Assembly: GCA_010645155.1 (NCBI GenBank)
Contig: CM021314.1
Coordinates: 8,224,248 to 8,288,247, forward strand
Source: Tigriopus japonicus
Lineage: Eukaryota > Arthropoda > Copepoda > Harpacticoida > Harpacticidae
Direction of reading: 5' to 3'
DNA length: 64,000 nt
Notes under the pieces: model-generated
Told to the model about the DNA's origin: nothing
Seen by the model: the letters and a program-made list of their open reading frames with translations, nothing else
The model's database searches: none
Shown: positions 10,174-20,120 of the stretch, piece by piece
Layout: each line of letters begins with the position of its first letter
How positions within the stretch are numbered: position 1 is the stretch's first letter
Translations under genes and position numbers: made by a program

Positions 10174-11664
10174 ATGTTGACCCCTCGATTTAGCCTTCGG
10201 CAGGATGACGATTGTCTTTATATCACAATCCACGCCCCTTTCACCAATATATCCGACACGGAAGTCTTCATGGACGGTCAGGATTTTCGTTTCTTTTCCA
10301 AGCCCTACTTCCTCCGACTTCATCTTCCCCATGAATTAGTCGAAGATGATCGAGCTTCGGCCAAATACGAGGCCGATTCCCGGTCTTTTATTGTCACAGC
10401 CCCCAAGAAAAATCACGGCCAGTTCTTTGCCGGTTTAGACATGCTCACGTCGCTCTTGACTCCCAAGGGCGATTCCAGCGTGAGACCCTCTGGAAACGAG
10501 GAAAATGGAACAGTTCCAGGGGGAATTGAGGTCTTAGATGCTCCGGGAGAGGAGGAGGAGACCGAGATCGACTGGTATTTCGATCAGCAAATCCCCGAAT
10601 CTGATACCGATCAACCCGTTCTCTTGTTGAAAAAAGACGAATTCCGATATGGATTCGCCTTCACTGAACACGGCGTGTTTGAGCGGTTATTAAGTGAATA
10701 TCAGGAGTTATTAGATCTCAAAGATCCGGATCAGACCGATCAGACCCATCGAAGGGCTTTACGTGCTGCCAAAGAGAATGAAGATTTCAGTGAGGATCAT
10801 TATTTGGCAGATTTGTACGAATCCGATCAGATCCAGTATTATCTCCATGTTCCCAATCTTTGGCATGGTTTGTTGCAGAACGAGGTTGAGTTGAAGAATT
10901 GGAGCGGTTTGACAGACCTCGAACGTGATAAACTGATTGCCTTGCCCAAAAAGGAGTACTTGATCGAACCGGATCATCTCCAAAGTGTCTACTACGGGTT
11001 GATTGATATCCTTTTCGCTTATTGCTATGATCTGAGAACTACAGATGGGGAACATTCATCGGAATCTGGCTGGACCATATCTAAATTGTGTGCCACTTTG
11101 TCTTGTTGTGAGAAACACGTGTCTTTAAGGTCGTGTATTAACGTGTGTCTACGACGAGCCTTAGTTTATCCTTTGTATCGTCATTATGAATTGGCCTTAA
11201 GAGTGTTTCAGGATGTGGTAGAACTCCTGCAAGTTGGGAAAATGGCCATCATCAAGGCTTTGGTCGACATTATGCCTTCCATGCGTGAAAGCGATGGTCG
11301 TTATATCTTCAACCAGCTCTATATCGAGCCTTATACAGTTTGGATTCAATCTGTGCATCCCGCTCACTTCCGATCCTTGTCCGAAGCCTTGGCCAAAAAA
11401 CTGGCCTCCGTTGAGAAAGAGGATCTCAATCTAGACCTCGAGGAAATTGAGCACGTGGCTCGATTAACCTTGGAAGATCAGGCCTTACATGATATGGAAC
11501 GGGTCTCCAATCAAATCTCCGGAATCAACCTCCAAGATCAATCCGGATCAAGTGATGACTCCAGTAGTGATAGCTCCTCGTGTTCATCAAGCTCTGACGA
11601 AAGTGAATCTACTACAGAAAATGAAGAAGACGAACCGGAAGACGCTCCAAACAAGAAATCGTGA
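10174..11664 (+). CDS. SHQ1: SHQ1, H/ACA RNP assembly chaperone
   Basis: Single-exon gene of 496 residues. The N-terminal CS (p23/HSP20-like) domain covers about 1-95 (MLTPRFSLRQDDDCLYITIH, FMDGQDFRFFSKPYFLRLHL). The SHQ1-specific helical domain lies about 165-420 (FRYGFAFTEHGVFERLLSEY, LLQNEVELKNWSGL, DILFAYCYDLRTTDGEHSSE, LRRALVYPLYRHYELALR). The tail is Ser/Asp/Glu-rich with many casein-kinase-like SSD sites. SHQ1 holds dyskerin before assembly into box H/ACA snoRNPs and telomerase, acting as an RNA mimic. Length is close to yeast (507) and human (577). It leads a head-to-tail series with TRIC and DUS1L; no AATAAA is evident just after its stop. Confidence 0.93.
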   Translation: MLTPRFSLRQDDDCLYITIHAPFTNISDTEVFMDGQDFRFFSKPYFLRLHLPHELVEDDRASAKYEADSRSFIVTAPKKNHGQFFAGLDMLTSLLTPKGDSSVRPSGNEENGTVPGGIEVLDAPGEEEETEIDWYFDQQIPESDTDQPVLLLKKDEFRYGFAFTEHGVFERLLSEYQELLDLKDPDQTDQTHRRALRAAKENEDFSEDHYLADLYESDQIQYYLHVPNLWHGLLQNEVELKNWSGLTDLERDKLIALPKKEYLIEPDHLQSVYYGLIDILFAYCYDLRTTDGEHSSESGWTISKLCATLSCCEKHVSLRSCINVCLRRALVYPLYRHYELALRVFQDVVELLQVGKMAIIKALVDIMPSMRESDGRYIFNQLYIEPYTVWIQSVHPAHFRSLSEALAKKLASVEKEDLNLDLEEIEHVARLTLEDQALHDMERVSNQISGINLQDQSGSSDDSSSDSSSCSSSSDESESTTENEEDEPEDAPNKKS

Positions 11665-12004
11665 TAAAAATCCATACAGTTTGTTAATTAAGACAGTCAC
11701 AATGGTTGGCAAAGAAAGGTAATCTCAAATATGACCCCAATCAGTTCAAACTGTTATCTTGTCCAGACTCTACAAAGGCGAAACTACGTAGAATCTAACC
11801 AAGCAGAGTAGACAGAGGAGTCTTCAGGACGGCCTGCCATCCAAACATTCTATGTAAGCAGCTTCGTTGTTGTTCTGCTCTGGTGCAATTGCGTGTGTGT
11901 GCACATTACGTGAGCCTACTATCTTCCCATTCAAACAAGTTGATGTTCAACACTCAGTTTTCCGGTCGACGTGGAACTCTGGCAAAGGTCGACAAGAGCT
12001 AAAG
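11665..12004 (+). other. Gap between SHQ1 and TRIC
   Basis: 340 bp. No canonical AATAAA is seen. A splice-acceptor-like tract (CTGTTATCTTGTCCAG, ending near 11766) and a second at 11858 lie before the TRIC start. They could serve as 5'-UTR cis introns or as trans-splice acceptors. Confidence 0.35.
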
Positions 12005-12895
12005 ATGTCGGTTTTGAATAACGAATTGTTCGTCAAGTTCCAGGATGCCGTTCTCGACTTTCCCGTGTTCCCTGCTTTGTGGATTCCCCATTGCATCATG
12101 ATGTCATTGGCTTTAAGGAACACTTTGGGTGGAAATTGGCAAGGCTTTTCCCGGCAACACCCGATGTCTTGCTTCATCCTGGCCATTTTGTACACCTTTC
12201 CTGGAGGAATCTTGGCCACGGCCATGTTGGCTCAGCCTGTCTTGAGTTTCATGCTCAATACCCCATTTGTTTTGGCCATGATGGGAAGTTGGTATTTGGT
12301 GTTCTATTCGCCGAACGATCTCTTTTTCCAATTGGTTACCAAAACCGGACTCATCCTTCCATTTTCCGGCGCCCAAGACTTCCTTCGACTCCATTTGGTT
12401 TTGTCTGGAGTTCAAACCATTCACCAACTTCACCCGGGATCGTTCTTCTATCCAGTGGTTTTTGCCATTTGCAAGAGTAGCGGTTTCATGTTCCTCAAAT
12501 ACGCCGAGTATATCTTGGCTAATGGATTGAAACAGGCCTTTGTCATTCCTCATCATTCCACGAAAACCTGCATTTTAGCTTCCATCGTCCTTACTCTCCA
12601 ATCCTTGGGTCACTTGCCTATCGATATCAAGCCCCTTTTTGCTATTCTCGTGTGCATCAGCCTGTCCTTCCGACTCTTGACCGTTTTAAGCAACTGGGAC
12701 CCATATCAAGCCTTTGAAAATGTCTTCTGTGCCATTGCCTTTGGCAGACCCATTGAAAACGCCCCACCTTCCAAGAAGAAGGTACAATAAGTTTTGACGC
12801 TAATAAACCAAACTCCACTGTCGTGATGACCTTCCTATCATTTGTGTTGTGTTGTTATCATTTTTTTCTCTTTACAGAATAAGAAAGAAGATTAA
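12005..12895 (+). CDS. TMEM38: Trimeric intracellular cation channel (TRIC / TMEM38)
   Basis: Two coding exons, 12005-12781 and 12878-12895 (phase 0; AAG|GTACAA donor, TTTACAG acceptor), giving 264 residues. TRIC channels are homotrimeric K+ channels of the ER/SR that balance charge during Ca2+ release. Seven hydrophobic stretches are visible (e.g. FPALWIPHCIMMSLALRN, FVLAMMGSWYLVFYSPNDLF, ILASIVLTLQSLGHLP, PLFAILVCISLSFRLLTVL), plus the family motifs WYLVFYSPNDLF and DPYQAFEN. I chose ATG 12005 because MSVLNNELFVKFQDAVLDF aligns with the family N-terminus; an upstream ATG at 11867 is in frame. The spliced C-terminus SKKKNKKED matches the basic end of human TRIC-A. If the intron is retained the protein ends KKKVQ and an AATAAA follows at about 12802. 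Confidence 0.9.
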
Positions 12896-12997
12896 CTGGA
12901 GATCAACGCCTTAGAAATGACAACTATTCAATAACTTTTTTTGCATTGACTCAGAAATACACTTTAAACGATCGACCGCCCACTTTCCTAAGCTACT

Positions 12998-14431
12998 ATG
13001 CCTCCTAAGCTCGAACCGTACGAATTCTTTGACAAGGTTCTTAAAAGCCCCCGCTATGTTGTGGCCCCCATGGTCGATGCTAGTGAATTGGCATGGCGCA
13101 TGCTTGGTCGCAAATATGGGGCCAATCTTTGCTACACCCCCATGTGGCATAGTGGGGTGTTTATCAGGGATTCAAAATATCGCCAAGAAGCACTTCAGAC
13201 CTGCCCCCAAGATCGTCCACTAATTGTCCAATTCTGCGCCAACGATCCCGAAATCTTCCGAAAGGCCGTAGAACTCACCGTGAATGCCATGGAATGTGAT
13301 GCCATTGACCTCAACATCGGTTGCCCGCAAGTCATCGCCAAAAGGGGACACTTTGGATCATTTCTCCAAGATGAATGGGAGCTGCTTACAAAGTTGGTCC
13401 GCGCAATCCATGATAACTTTGAGGTGCCCATCACATGTAAGCTCCGTGTGTTCGATGACGTGGAGAGGACGGTGAGATATGCCCAAATGTTGGAATCAGC
13501 CGGGGCCCAAATTCTGACCGTTCATGGACGAACTCGGGATCAGAAAGGGGCCCTAACCGGTCTTGCAGATTGGGAAAAAATCAAGGCGGTGAAACAGGCC
13601 GTCAAAGTCCCGGTGATTGCCAATGGCAACATTCAATTCAAGGCTGATGCCGATAGATGTATGGCCTTGACTGGTGTCGACGGAGTCATGTCCGCCGAGG
13701 GTCACTTGACCAATCCTGCCTTGTTTGCCAACCTGAATCCACCGGTTTGGGAAATGTGCGAGGAATACCTTGATTTAGCCGAAAAGTATCCCTGTCCATT
13801 ATCCTATTCCCGGGGTCACTTGTTCAAAATTCTTCACCATGTCCTTCAGATCAAGGACAACTTTGATGTCCGTCAAATCCTGGCTAAGGGATCCAATTTA
13901 GATCAATTCAGGGAAGGAGTTGCCTTGATCAAAGAACGATTTTTGCCTTATCACACCTCAGAGAAAACATGGGTCATGCCAGAGGAGTTAAAATCTTATA
14001 ATTTACGACTGAACCCGTGGCTTTGCCAACCGTATGAACGCCCACCGCCCGAGGAACACCTCAAGAAACTCAAAGAGATCCAAGAACGCGAAAAAGCCGC
14101 TAAAGCGCAAGAAGATCCAAACCAAATCAAAAGAGTGCTCTTAGACAAGGACGGCAACGAAATCTCAAGAAAAAAGCAAAAGAAAATGGAACGGAACCCG
14201 TATAAGAAGTTCCCTAAAGCTCGGGAACAATGCGTGATCTGCCAATCGTGCCAGAATCCCGCTGGAACCAAATGCGATCACGCTTTGTGCCGAAAATGCT
14301 GCCGCCAAAAGTGTTACGACGACGAATTGGATTGCGTTGGACACAGATGCCAAGTGAAAACGAGGAGAGAGGCTGCTCGGCGTCATAAAGCGCTGAAAGA
14401 GATGAATGCTGATAATACTAGTGTTGAATAA
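12998..14431 (+). CDS. DUS1L: tRNA-dihydrouridine synthase 1-like (DUS1L)
   Basis: Single-exon gene of 477 residues. FMN enzyme reducing uridine to dihydrouridine in the D-loop of tRNA (position 16/17 in the family). The TIM barrel spans about 15-310: VVAPMVDASELAWR, the NIGCPQ motif with Cys109, the expected catalytic cysteine, then LTVHGRTRDQKG, VIANGNIQ and VDGVMSAEG. A basic linker follows. The C-terminus (about 408-455) is a Cys-rich cluster (CVICQSCQ, CDHALCRKCCRQKCYDD, CVGHRC) typical of animal DUS1L. Length matches human DUS1L (473). The stop codon TAA is embedded in AATAAA (14427-14432). It starts 102 bp after the TRIC stop; a pyrimidine-rich acceptor (TTTTTTTGCATTGACTCAG) ends 43 bp before the ATG, compatible with operon-type processing. 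Confidence 0.94.
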   Translation: MPPKLEPYEFFDKVLKSPRYVVAPMVDASELAWRMLGRKYGANLCYTPMWHSGVFIRDSKYRQEALQTCPQDRPLIVQFCANDPEIFRKAVELTVNAMECDAIDLNIGCPQVIAKRGHFGSFLQDEWELLTKLVRAIHDNFEVPITCKLRVFDDVERTVRYAQMLESAGAQILTVHGRTRDQKGALTGLADWEKIKAVKQAVKVPVIANGNIQFKADADRCMALTGVDGVMSAEGHLTNPALFANLNPPVWEMCEEYLDLAEKYPCPLSYSRGHLFKILHHVLQIKDNFDVRQILAKGSNLDQFREGVALIKERFLPYHTSEKTWVMPEELKSYNLRLNPWLCQPYERPPPEEHLKKLKEIQEREKAAKAQEDPNQIKRVLLDKDGNEISRKKQKKMERNPYKKFPKAREQCVICQSCQNPAGTKCDHALCRKCCRQKCYDDELDCVGHRCQVKTRREAARRHKALKEMNADNTSVE

Positions 14432-14432
14432 A
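14427..14432 (+). terminator. Poly(A) hexamer overlapping the DUS1L stop codon
   Basis: AATAAA in which the TAA stop codon is embedded (GAA TAA A). If used, the 3' UTR would be only about 15-25 nt. Confidence 0.5.
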
Positions 14433-15123
14433 ATAATTAGTTCAAATTCCATTTCATGTCAACATTTCAACCTGAGGCTCTTGATAACGATTATTTCTAG
14501 ATGCCAAATATAAAGTGGTGAGTGACGGTGACGGGTAAGCCCGAATAATTTAGTTAGAACATTGTGGCAAAATATGTCGTTCTTAAGTTGCCAAGACGGC
14601 GTTTTAGGTTGCCAAAAATGATACTGACAGGGACGATATAGTCGGCTTTTTATTGCTTGCATTATTTTCTTTTATTCTACTCGCGAAAATAGTAAGTTGA
14701 TAGAAGTACGGCGTGGTGGAAAAAGTTTTTGTCGAAAATTGCAAATTTTGAATTTTCAGTTTAAATTACGTTTGCTGCAAAGATTTGACCGGTTCGTAAG
14801 AACCTTTCGGTCTTTTGGGCGTAAGAATGTCATCTTCATGTAAGAACTGAAAAATGGAAAAAATCAAGTGTTCAAAAGAATTCACTCTGTACATGAAATT
14901 TTAATCTTTGTTGGCCTTTTATTGTTTTTGATACCTAACGTGCTCTTAGGGTAAAATTGGGTAAAAATTGACCAAAAACACCGTACCAAGTAAAACTTAG
15001 CCCTATTGGTAAAACTAAAGACGCTAAAGAGCGTTTCAAAGGAAACCTAATGGGCTCTAGGTAAAACCAAACATATTCCGGTTTAGTAACATGCTAAGAG
15101 GGAGGTGAGTACTGACTACAATA
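14432..15123. other. Intergenic DUS1L / VAMP
   Basis: AT-rich. A small hairpin sits at about 14788-14813 (GACCGGTTCGTAAGAACC then CGGTC). No gene recognised. Confidence 0.4.
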
Positions 15124-15503
15124 CTAGGTCGTTGTCGATTCAAAAGGTTTGACAGGAGATGAAGTTGTCACTGGTGGGTCATTGTTGTTGCTTCTTAGGA
15201 GAAGCGTTATCACGATGATCATTGTGATGATTATCAGTAGCACTACCAGCACAACAAGAATGATCTTTAATTTAGGGTTCTTCTTTTCCAGGGCTTTCTT
15301 CTTCGTTTCTTTCAAACACAAAGTGTTCTCATTTAAATGTCTGGCACTTTTTGCTAAGGCGCTTGTCTCGGCTTCTAGACCCATAATCAAGCAAGGTACT
15401 AGAGAGAAATTATCCTCGAAATATCGCGAATAATCGCTAGATCGACTCGATGATAATCAAATAACTAGGGTTGAATACTTACTTATCAATGTTTCACTCT
15501 TCC
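15124..15503 (-). pseudogene. Second copy of VAMP SNARE C-terminal half and anchor
   Basis: The reading frame from about 15374 to 15124 encodes TSALAKSARHLNENTLCLKE, which lines up with the synaptobrevin layers +2 to +8 ([20 protein letters not shown] in vertebrate VAMP2). A lysine-rich linker, a ~22-residue membrane anchor (IILVVLVVLLIIITMIIVIT) and a Pro/Thr-rich lumenal tail ending KPFESTTT follow. The tail resembles that of the complete VAMP gene (TLAPEKPIE) 80 bp upstream. A 21-bp mini-exon candidate (15503-15483, TAG acceptor, GTAAGT donor) could encode GKSETLI. The N-terminal SNARE half with the zero-layer Arg is missing, so this is either an alternative 3' exon set of VAMP or a partial tandem duplicate. 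Confidence 0.5.
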
Positions 15504-15580
15504 CTAGCATATATTATATCAGATAACAAAGAGATACATTATCGGGATCAAGTCAAAGGGATAGAAGAGACAGGGCTAGG

Positions 15581-16010
15581 TTACTCAATGGGCTTTTCAG
15601 GAGCCAAAGTAGTTACAGCAGGAGGATTGGAATCGCCACCTCCTTTGGTGGTCTTGACCACGATGATTGTGATGATGATAATAACCACCAAAAGCACCAC
15701 TCCACCAATGATCAGCTTCATTTTAAGGTTTTGCCACCAGTATTTCTTCTTGAGTCGTGTGGAATTAGTGGCAAAACTACTAGATGCCACTTGCAGGTTT
15801 TCCGCCCTTTGATCCAATTCTGACAGTTTTCCATCTCTTTCCAGAACCTTGTCCACATTGTTTCTCATCACTCCCAAGACATCGTCCACCTGCGTAGAAA
15901 CTCCCACGAGTTCAAAGTGCTGACCTCATGTCAAGTAATATTGGGTTGGTTCATCTTACCTCTCTCTGGGTTTGTTGGATCCGGCTGGAGCCATAATTGG
16001 AGGAAGCCAT
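15581..16010 (-). CDS. VAMP: Synaptobrevin / VAMP (R-SNARE)
   Basis: Two coding exons, 16010-15960 and 15889-15581 (phase 0; GAG|GTAAGA donor, CTACGCAG acceptor), giving 119 residues. The N-terminus is short (MASSNYGSS). The R-SNARE motif follows (about 10-70: RIQQTQREVDDVLGVMRNNV, then DKVLERDGKLSEL with the zero-layer Arg in LERD, then the +layers to TRLKKKYWWQN). The basic/aromatic juxtamembrane KKKYWWQNLK precedes a C-terminal anchor (about 74-95) and a 25-residue lumenal tail. This matches VAMP2/n-Syb size and sequence. It fuses secretory or synaptic vesicles with target membranes by zippering with syntaxin and SNAP-25. Frame choice matters: the ATG at 15994 is out of frame with the SNARE motif, whereas the ATG at 16010 restores the QQTQ.VD consensus. 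Confidence 0.92.
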
Positions 16011-17378
16011 TCTGTAGCACGAGGGATTGAAAATATTTTCCACTTATTTCTGTCAACTTGGGCCTTATCTCTTCTCCGCAGGTTTTCCAATCGTCGCCAT
16101 CAACCTCAAACCTGCCTACAAAACAACTTCACGAGCTCTGCTTTTTCGTCGATCGAATGACGTTTGCGCGTTGCTCAGGAGCTTGCTTGCTTGGATAAGA
16201 TTTTAGTGCTCTTACGAACCTTACCGTAGAATGTATGTATGTATGTTCACACTTCTATTCTTTGAAACGTTTCGGTTCTTTTTCTCAAGGCAGCATATAT
16301 ATTTTTCTCTTAAGCAACAAATACCTGTTTGTGCTTTAAAGCTAGCTTACGTAGTATGTACCGTATGTACCCAAATCGATATGTGATATGACAAATCAAA
16401 TAAAAATCGGTTTAGCAAGCCCTATTGTTTGTACTACTTCTGCTATTTGGGCTGAAATGACTCAAGAGGTTTACTTGTCTGGTCGGCATCGCCCTAAAAA
16501 AATTCATTGAGAATCACGCACAAGGCCTGAGGCCTAGTTCGTCACTCTTGAATATGTTGCATACCTACCGATTGCATACACTAATAATGCAACACACAGC
16601 TTGATATCATCTCAACGATTAACGTTCCTGGACTTGACGTTTATTTTCCAGAATAGTAAATAATTTGCTTTGTCGTATGCAGATTGGAATCCATCGATTT
16701 GGAAGGAATAATTGTTCTACAGATTCATCATTAGGTCTTCTTGTTGGTGCTGGTGTTGAAATTACATCAACGTGGCGGAGCTCAAGGTAGCATGCTCGGT
16801 CCATTGTTTTTTTTTTCTTTTTCAATTTTCGAATACGATCATGAATGCAAGGAAAATAGGAACTCATTCTTGGAAAACGGGAATGCTGGGATAGAGGGTA
16901 GGGACAATTCAAGAGTGAGGGGAATGGATGAGTGGGCATGATCATTCAAAAGAGGAAAATTCTAATTTGAGTATTACTCCTATTTTCATCTGAGAGAATG
17001 GATTGAGGGGAGGCGAGAGATTATAATTCGCTAAGCAGTCATCGTCATACGATGAAAATTATTGTTAATAACATTATTGTTTTTCATAATCGTTATTGTT
17101 GCTCTTCAATGGCTGAATGTTCCATTTTCCAAGTTTTCCCACATACAATTAGGTACGAGAGGCCTCAATGAATTATAGCTGTAATTTGGATAGAAAATCA
17201 TCTGCCAAAAGATTCGTCCCTCTTCGCGCGGCGGGATTTAAAGTTTGCTGTCTGCGTCGTTTTTTGGTGCGATGCGATAAATACACGGATTCAAACCCAT
17301 TTTGGCGGCTGCGGCTACGTAGGTTGATGCATTTTCGGGTCTCATTATTCTCTGTGTGAATCTAATGAATGAATGTCT
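16011..17378. other. Intergenic VAMP / SIAH
   Basis: 1.4 kb holding the VAMP promoter and the SIAH 3' end. No gene is supported. It contains a short ATGT microsatellite near 16231-16245 and a Ser/Lys-rich open frame with no recognisable product. Confidence 0.4.
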
Positions 17379-20120
17379 TCAGCACATGGAGATGGTTACG
17401 TTGATGCCTAAGTTTCCGTTATCTGCGAACAATTGGGCGATCGACGTATCGAAGACCAAGCAATCGGAATTCAAAATAGCTGACGACACGCCCTCGTGAA
17501 TGGACCGAGGCGTGGCCTCCCACGTCAAGCGTCGCCTGTGGCCATTGAGCTCGAGTCTAAAACAAAGATTTATCCATAAATGTGGGTAAATAACCTAAAT
17601 GTATCAGAGACACTTACCGGTAGGCAAAATTTTCGGCTTGCTTCCTTGTCCCTATGAGTTGGACAATGGCAAAGAACTGTTGATGACCGTCGAATTTCTC
17701 CTGCTTCTCCAGCACGAGCCTAAAAAAATAAAACCATAAAATAATCCCGCTTAATTTACTAAATCAAAGCCTTCAAGTAGGAATTCAATCAAAAGAATTG
17801 TTTTATTTCAAGATGGCTCAGACTAGAGCACTATAATAACAGAGTACGGCCAAAAAGTGCGCCATCTTTTCAATTTATTTTCAATTTTTCTATTTGTACT
17901 TTTAATATCAACCACACCGATGTTCATTATGCACCCCCGGGAGTACTAGAGCTAACTTGACCAATAAACCAATAAAAAATCTAGTAGATTTCATGCGGCA
18001 ACAGCTTGCAAATCCCAAGAAACACATATTTTTGAAGATTGCAACGGTCCTTAATCAGTTTTGGACAAAATAAAGTGCCAAAAATGTTGATGGCGGAACA
18101 TCAAATAGAATTTCCAGTGTTTTTCTGACGAATTTTGGCATAGATCATGCCTGAATTACCTTTTCAGTAGTCAGATTTCCATGCCAATTTGAAAGGGATT
18201 TTACCAATGATTTCAACCAAAATCCACCACAGGTCCATTAACAATACTCAGTCAACATTTTAGGCACTTAAGTTTGTCCAAAACTGATGGTTGACCTTTG
18301 CAATCTTCAAAAATATGCATTTCATGAGAACTGCGAGCTGTTGCCGCATGAAATCCACTAGATGGCGCACTTTATGACCGTACTCTGTTATTATAGTCCT
18401 CTTGCTCAGGCTATCACTTCTTCTCTTAGATTAAAGCTAAACTTTCCTCCGTATCGTATTTCTTTGAATTATTCAATGCTTACATGAAATGGTGTCCGAA
18501 GCAACTTTGCATCATGACCCAATCCACGGCTCCGGGCAAATTAATATCGGTGGCGAGGAAGACGATATCCTCGCCTTGGAGTGTGGTGATGCTCTTGTGG
18601 ACTTGCATGAGATGCGACATGACTTGCTCGAGAGAGCCTTGCCATTTACACGAGGCCCCTGGACAAGGACACGAGTAAGGCCGAAACTCACAAGTCTCCT
18701 CATGATCGAGTTTCTCTGTATGGAGGAGGGAGGTGCCACAACCCGAGCTCTGATAGCGACACGGGAACATGACGGTGGAGGCCACCTTTTCCATGGCCAA
18801 ATTGCGAATGTTCCCGCCAAGCTGACCGCGGCAAGTGGGGCAACACGTGAGTTTGGGGCGACACGACGAGCACACCAAGTGACCCGCATGACACTACAAC
18901 CAAAGGAATACAAGACAGACAACACGTTAGTAATTGAAGACCCAGGCCAAGACCTCCCAAGGTTCTGGAGGTAGTGGGTGAAAATGGAGCCATTTGAAAA
19001 GTATTCAAAACGCATCAAATGATGAAGGTTTACTCCTTTCAACCAATTGTACTTGAAGACTGAATGAGGTAAAAATCTGGTGATGAACTAAATCTTTTTT
19101 TGTGACTTTAACAGTGGCGATATTGTTCAAATTTCATCATTTCATGAAGTTAGTTTTTCATGGTACATTTTAAAATTTAGTACAATGGATTTTGGTCATT
19201 AATTAAGCCTTCCCGAGGAAATTGTATTTTCATGCAGATATTTGATCAAGCTTACCGGAATCATGACGCACACACAGATCAATTGGTGACTACACACATT
19301 CTACCAAATTGGGCTCTCATTAGTCTATTCCGGTATGTTAACCACATGTGGATTCACGTTAAATCCCCATTAATTCAATAAATAGGTGATTAGCCTTCTC
19401 TTGAATACAAATGAACATAAGCGGTCAATCACTCTTTCAAGACTTCATAGCAACATGTTCAGTAGATGTTTATAAAAAGAATTATTTTTCCCTCATTAAC
19501 TTTGTTTCGTGTCCTGTTTTCATGGTCTTAAAATTCCATGAACCTTTAAAATCAAAGAACGTTCGCTTTGATTCCAAAGAAAATACGAACATAACATTGC
19601 ACTCTCTCCAGTAATGTTCCTGCAAATAAGGTCTTAAGTCCTAAAAATTTCCGTATTCCTATCACATAGACATCAACTTTAGTTTGACCAAAGGCCATTT
19701 GTCAACCGGACACCTCACCTACAAATAACTTTTCATCACAGATCTTACCTGCAATATGGGGGGTAGGACATAATCAAAGCACACTGGACATTCAAACAAC
19801 GAGGCCAGATCTTGATTAGCTGACGAATTCTGCGGAGGCACATTCTGAAGCGGCACATTCGAGACCACATTGACGCCCGCCGCCGCACCCACTGCGGCCG
19901 CCGCAGCCGCCACGACGGCCGCACTCCCACTCACCGACACATTGGTCGACCCATTATTCGAGCCCACGGAAGACCCACCCAAAGCTAATCCCCCACCACC
20001 CAAAGGCACCATTCGAGATTTAGGACCCCCATTATTGACCACAGAACTCAACGGAGAAGCCGCATTGGGCGGAGAATTGCCCGACGTGGGCCCGTTATTG
20101 CCTAAAGGATTGCCCGACAT
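17379..20120 (-). CDS. SIAH1: SIAH / seven in absentia E3 ubiquitin ligase
   Basis: Four coding exons: 20120-19749, 18893-18484, 17719-17618, 17556-17379; 353 residues. The N-terminal ~105 residues are low complexity (Gly, Asn, Ala tract [14 protein letters not shown]). The C3HC4 RING finger straddles the first junction ([17 protein letters not shown] | [21 protein letters not shown]). The SIAH zinc fingers ([30 protein letters not shown]) and the substrate-binding domain ([40 protein letters not shown]) follow to the end. SIAH works with UbcH5-type E2s to target proteins for proteasomal decay. In flies it drives R7 photoreceptor fate by degrading Tramtrack. Junction phases (0, 2, 2) all restore the family sequence. 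Intron 2 contains a ~570-bp foldback element. The longer N-terminus is unusual relative to vertebrate SIAH1 (282 aa). Confidence 0.96.
17831..18396. mobile_element. Foldback element with long inverted arms in SIAH intron
   Basis: The left end reads CTATAATAACAGAGTACGG and the right end is its exact inverse complement. Homology continues inward: AAGTGCGCCATCT pairs with AGATGGCGCACTTT, TTTCATGCGGCAACAGCT with AGCTGTTGCCGCATGAAA, and TTTTTGAAGATTGCAA with TTGCAATCTTCAAAAA. Arms are thus at least ~150 bp and about 566 bp in total. No open frame. A TA duplication is possible because TATAAT/ATTATA ends the arms, but it cannot be told apart from the repeat itself. Confidence 0.8.
18894..19748 (-). 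other. SIAH intron 1
   Basis: 855-bp intron within the RING domain coding region. No nested gene or repeat is recognised. Confidence 0.6.

Noticed and set aside
11867..12004. Upstream in-frame extension of TRIC by 46 residues
   Set aside because: The residues show no hydrophobic segment or family similarity and the N-terminus of the family fits the Met at 12005.
15960..15994. VAMP start at the ATG at 15994
   Set aside because: It is out of frame with the SNARE motif across the intron; the ATG at 16010 gives the expected QQTQ-VD consensus.
18500..19042. Several long ORFs overlapping SIAH exon 2
   Set aside because: Shadows of the real zinc-finger coding frame on either strand.
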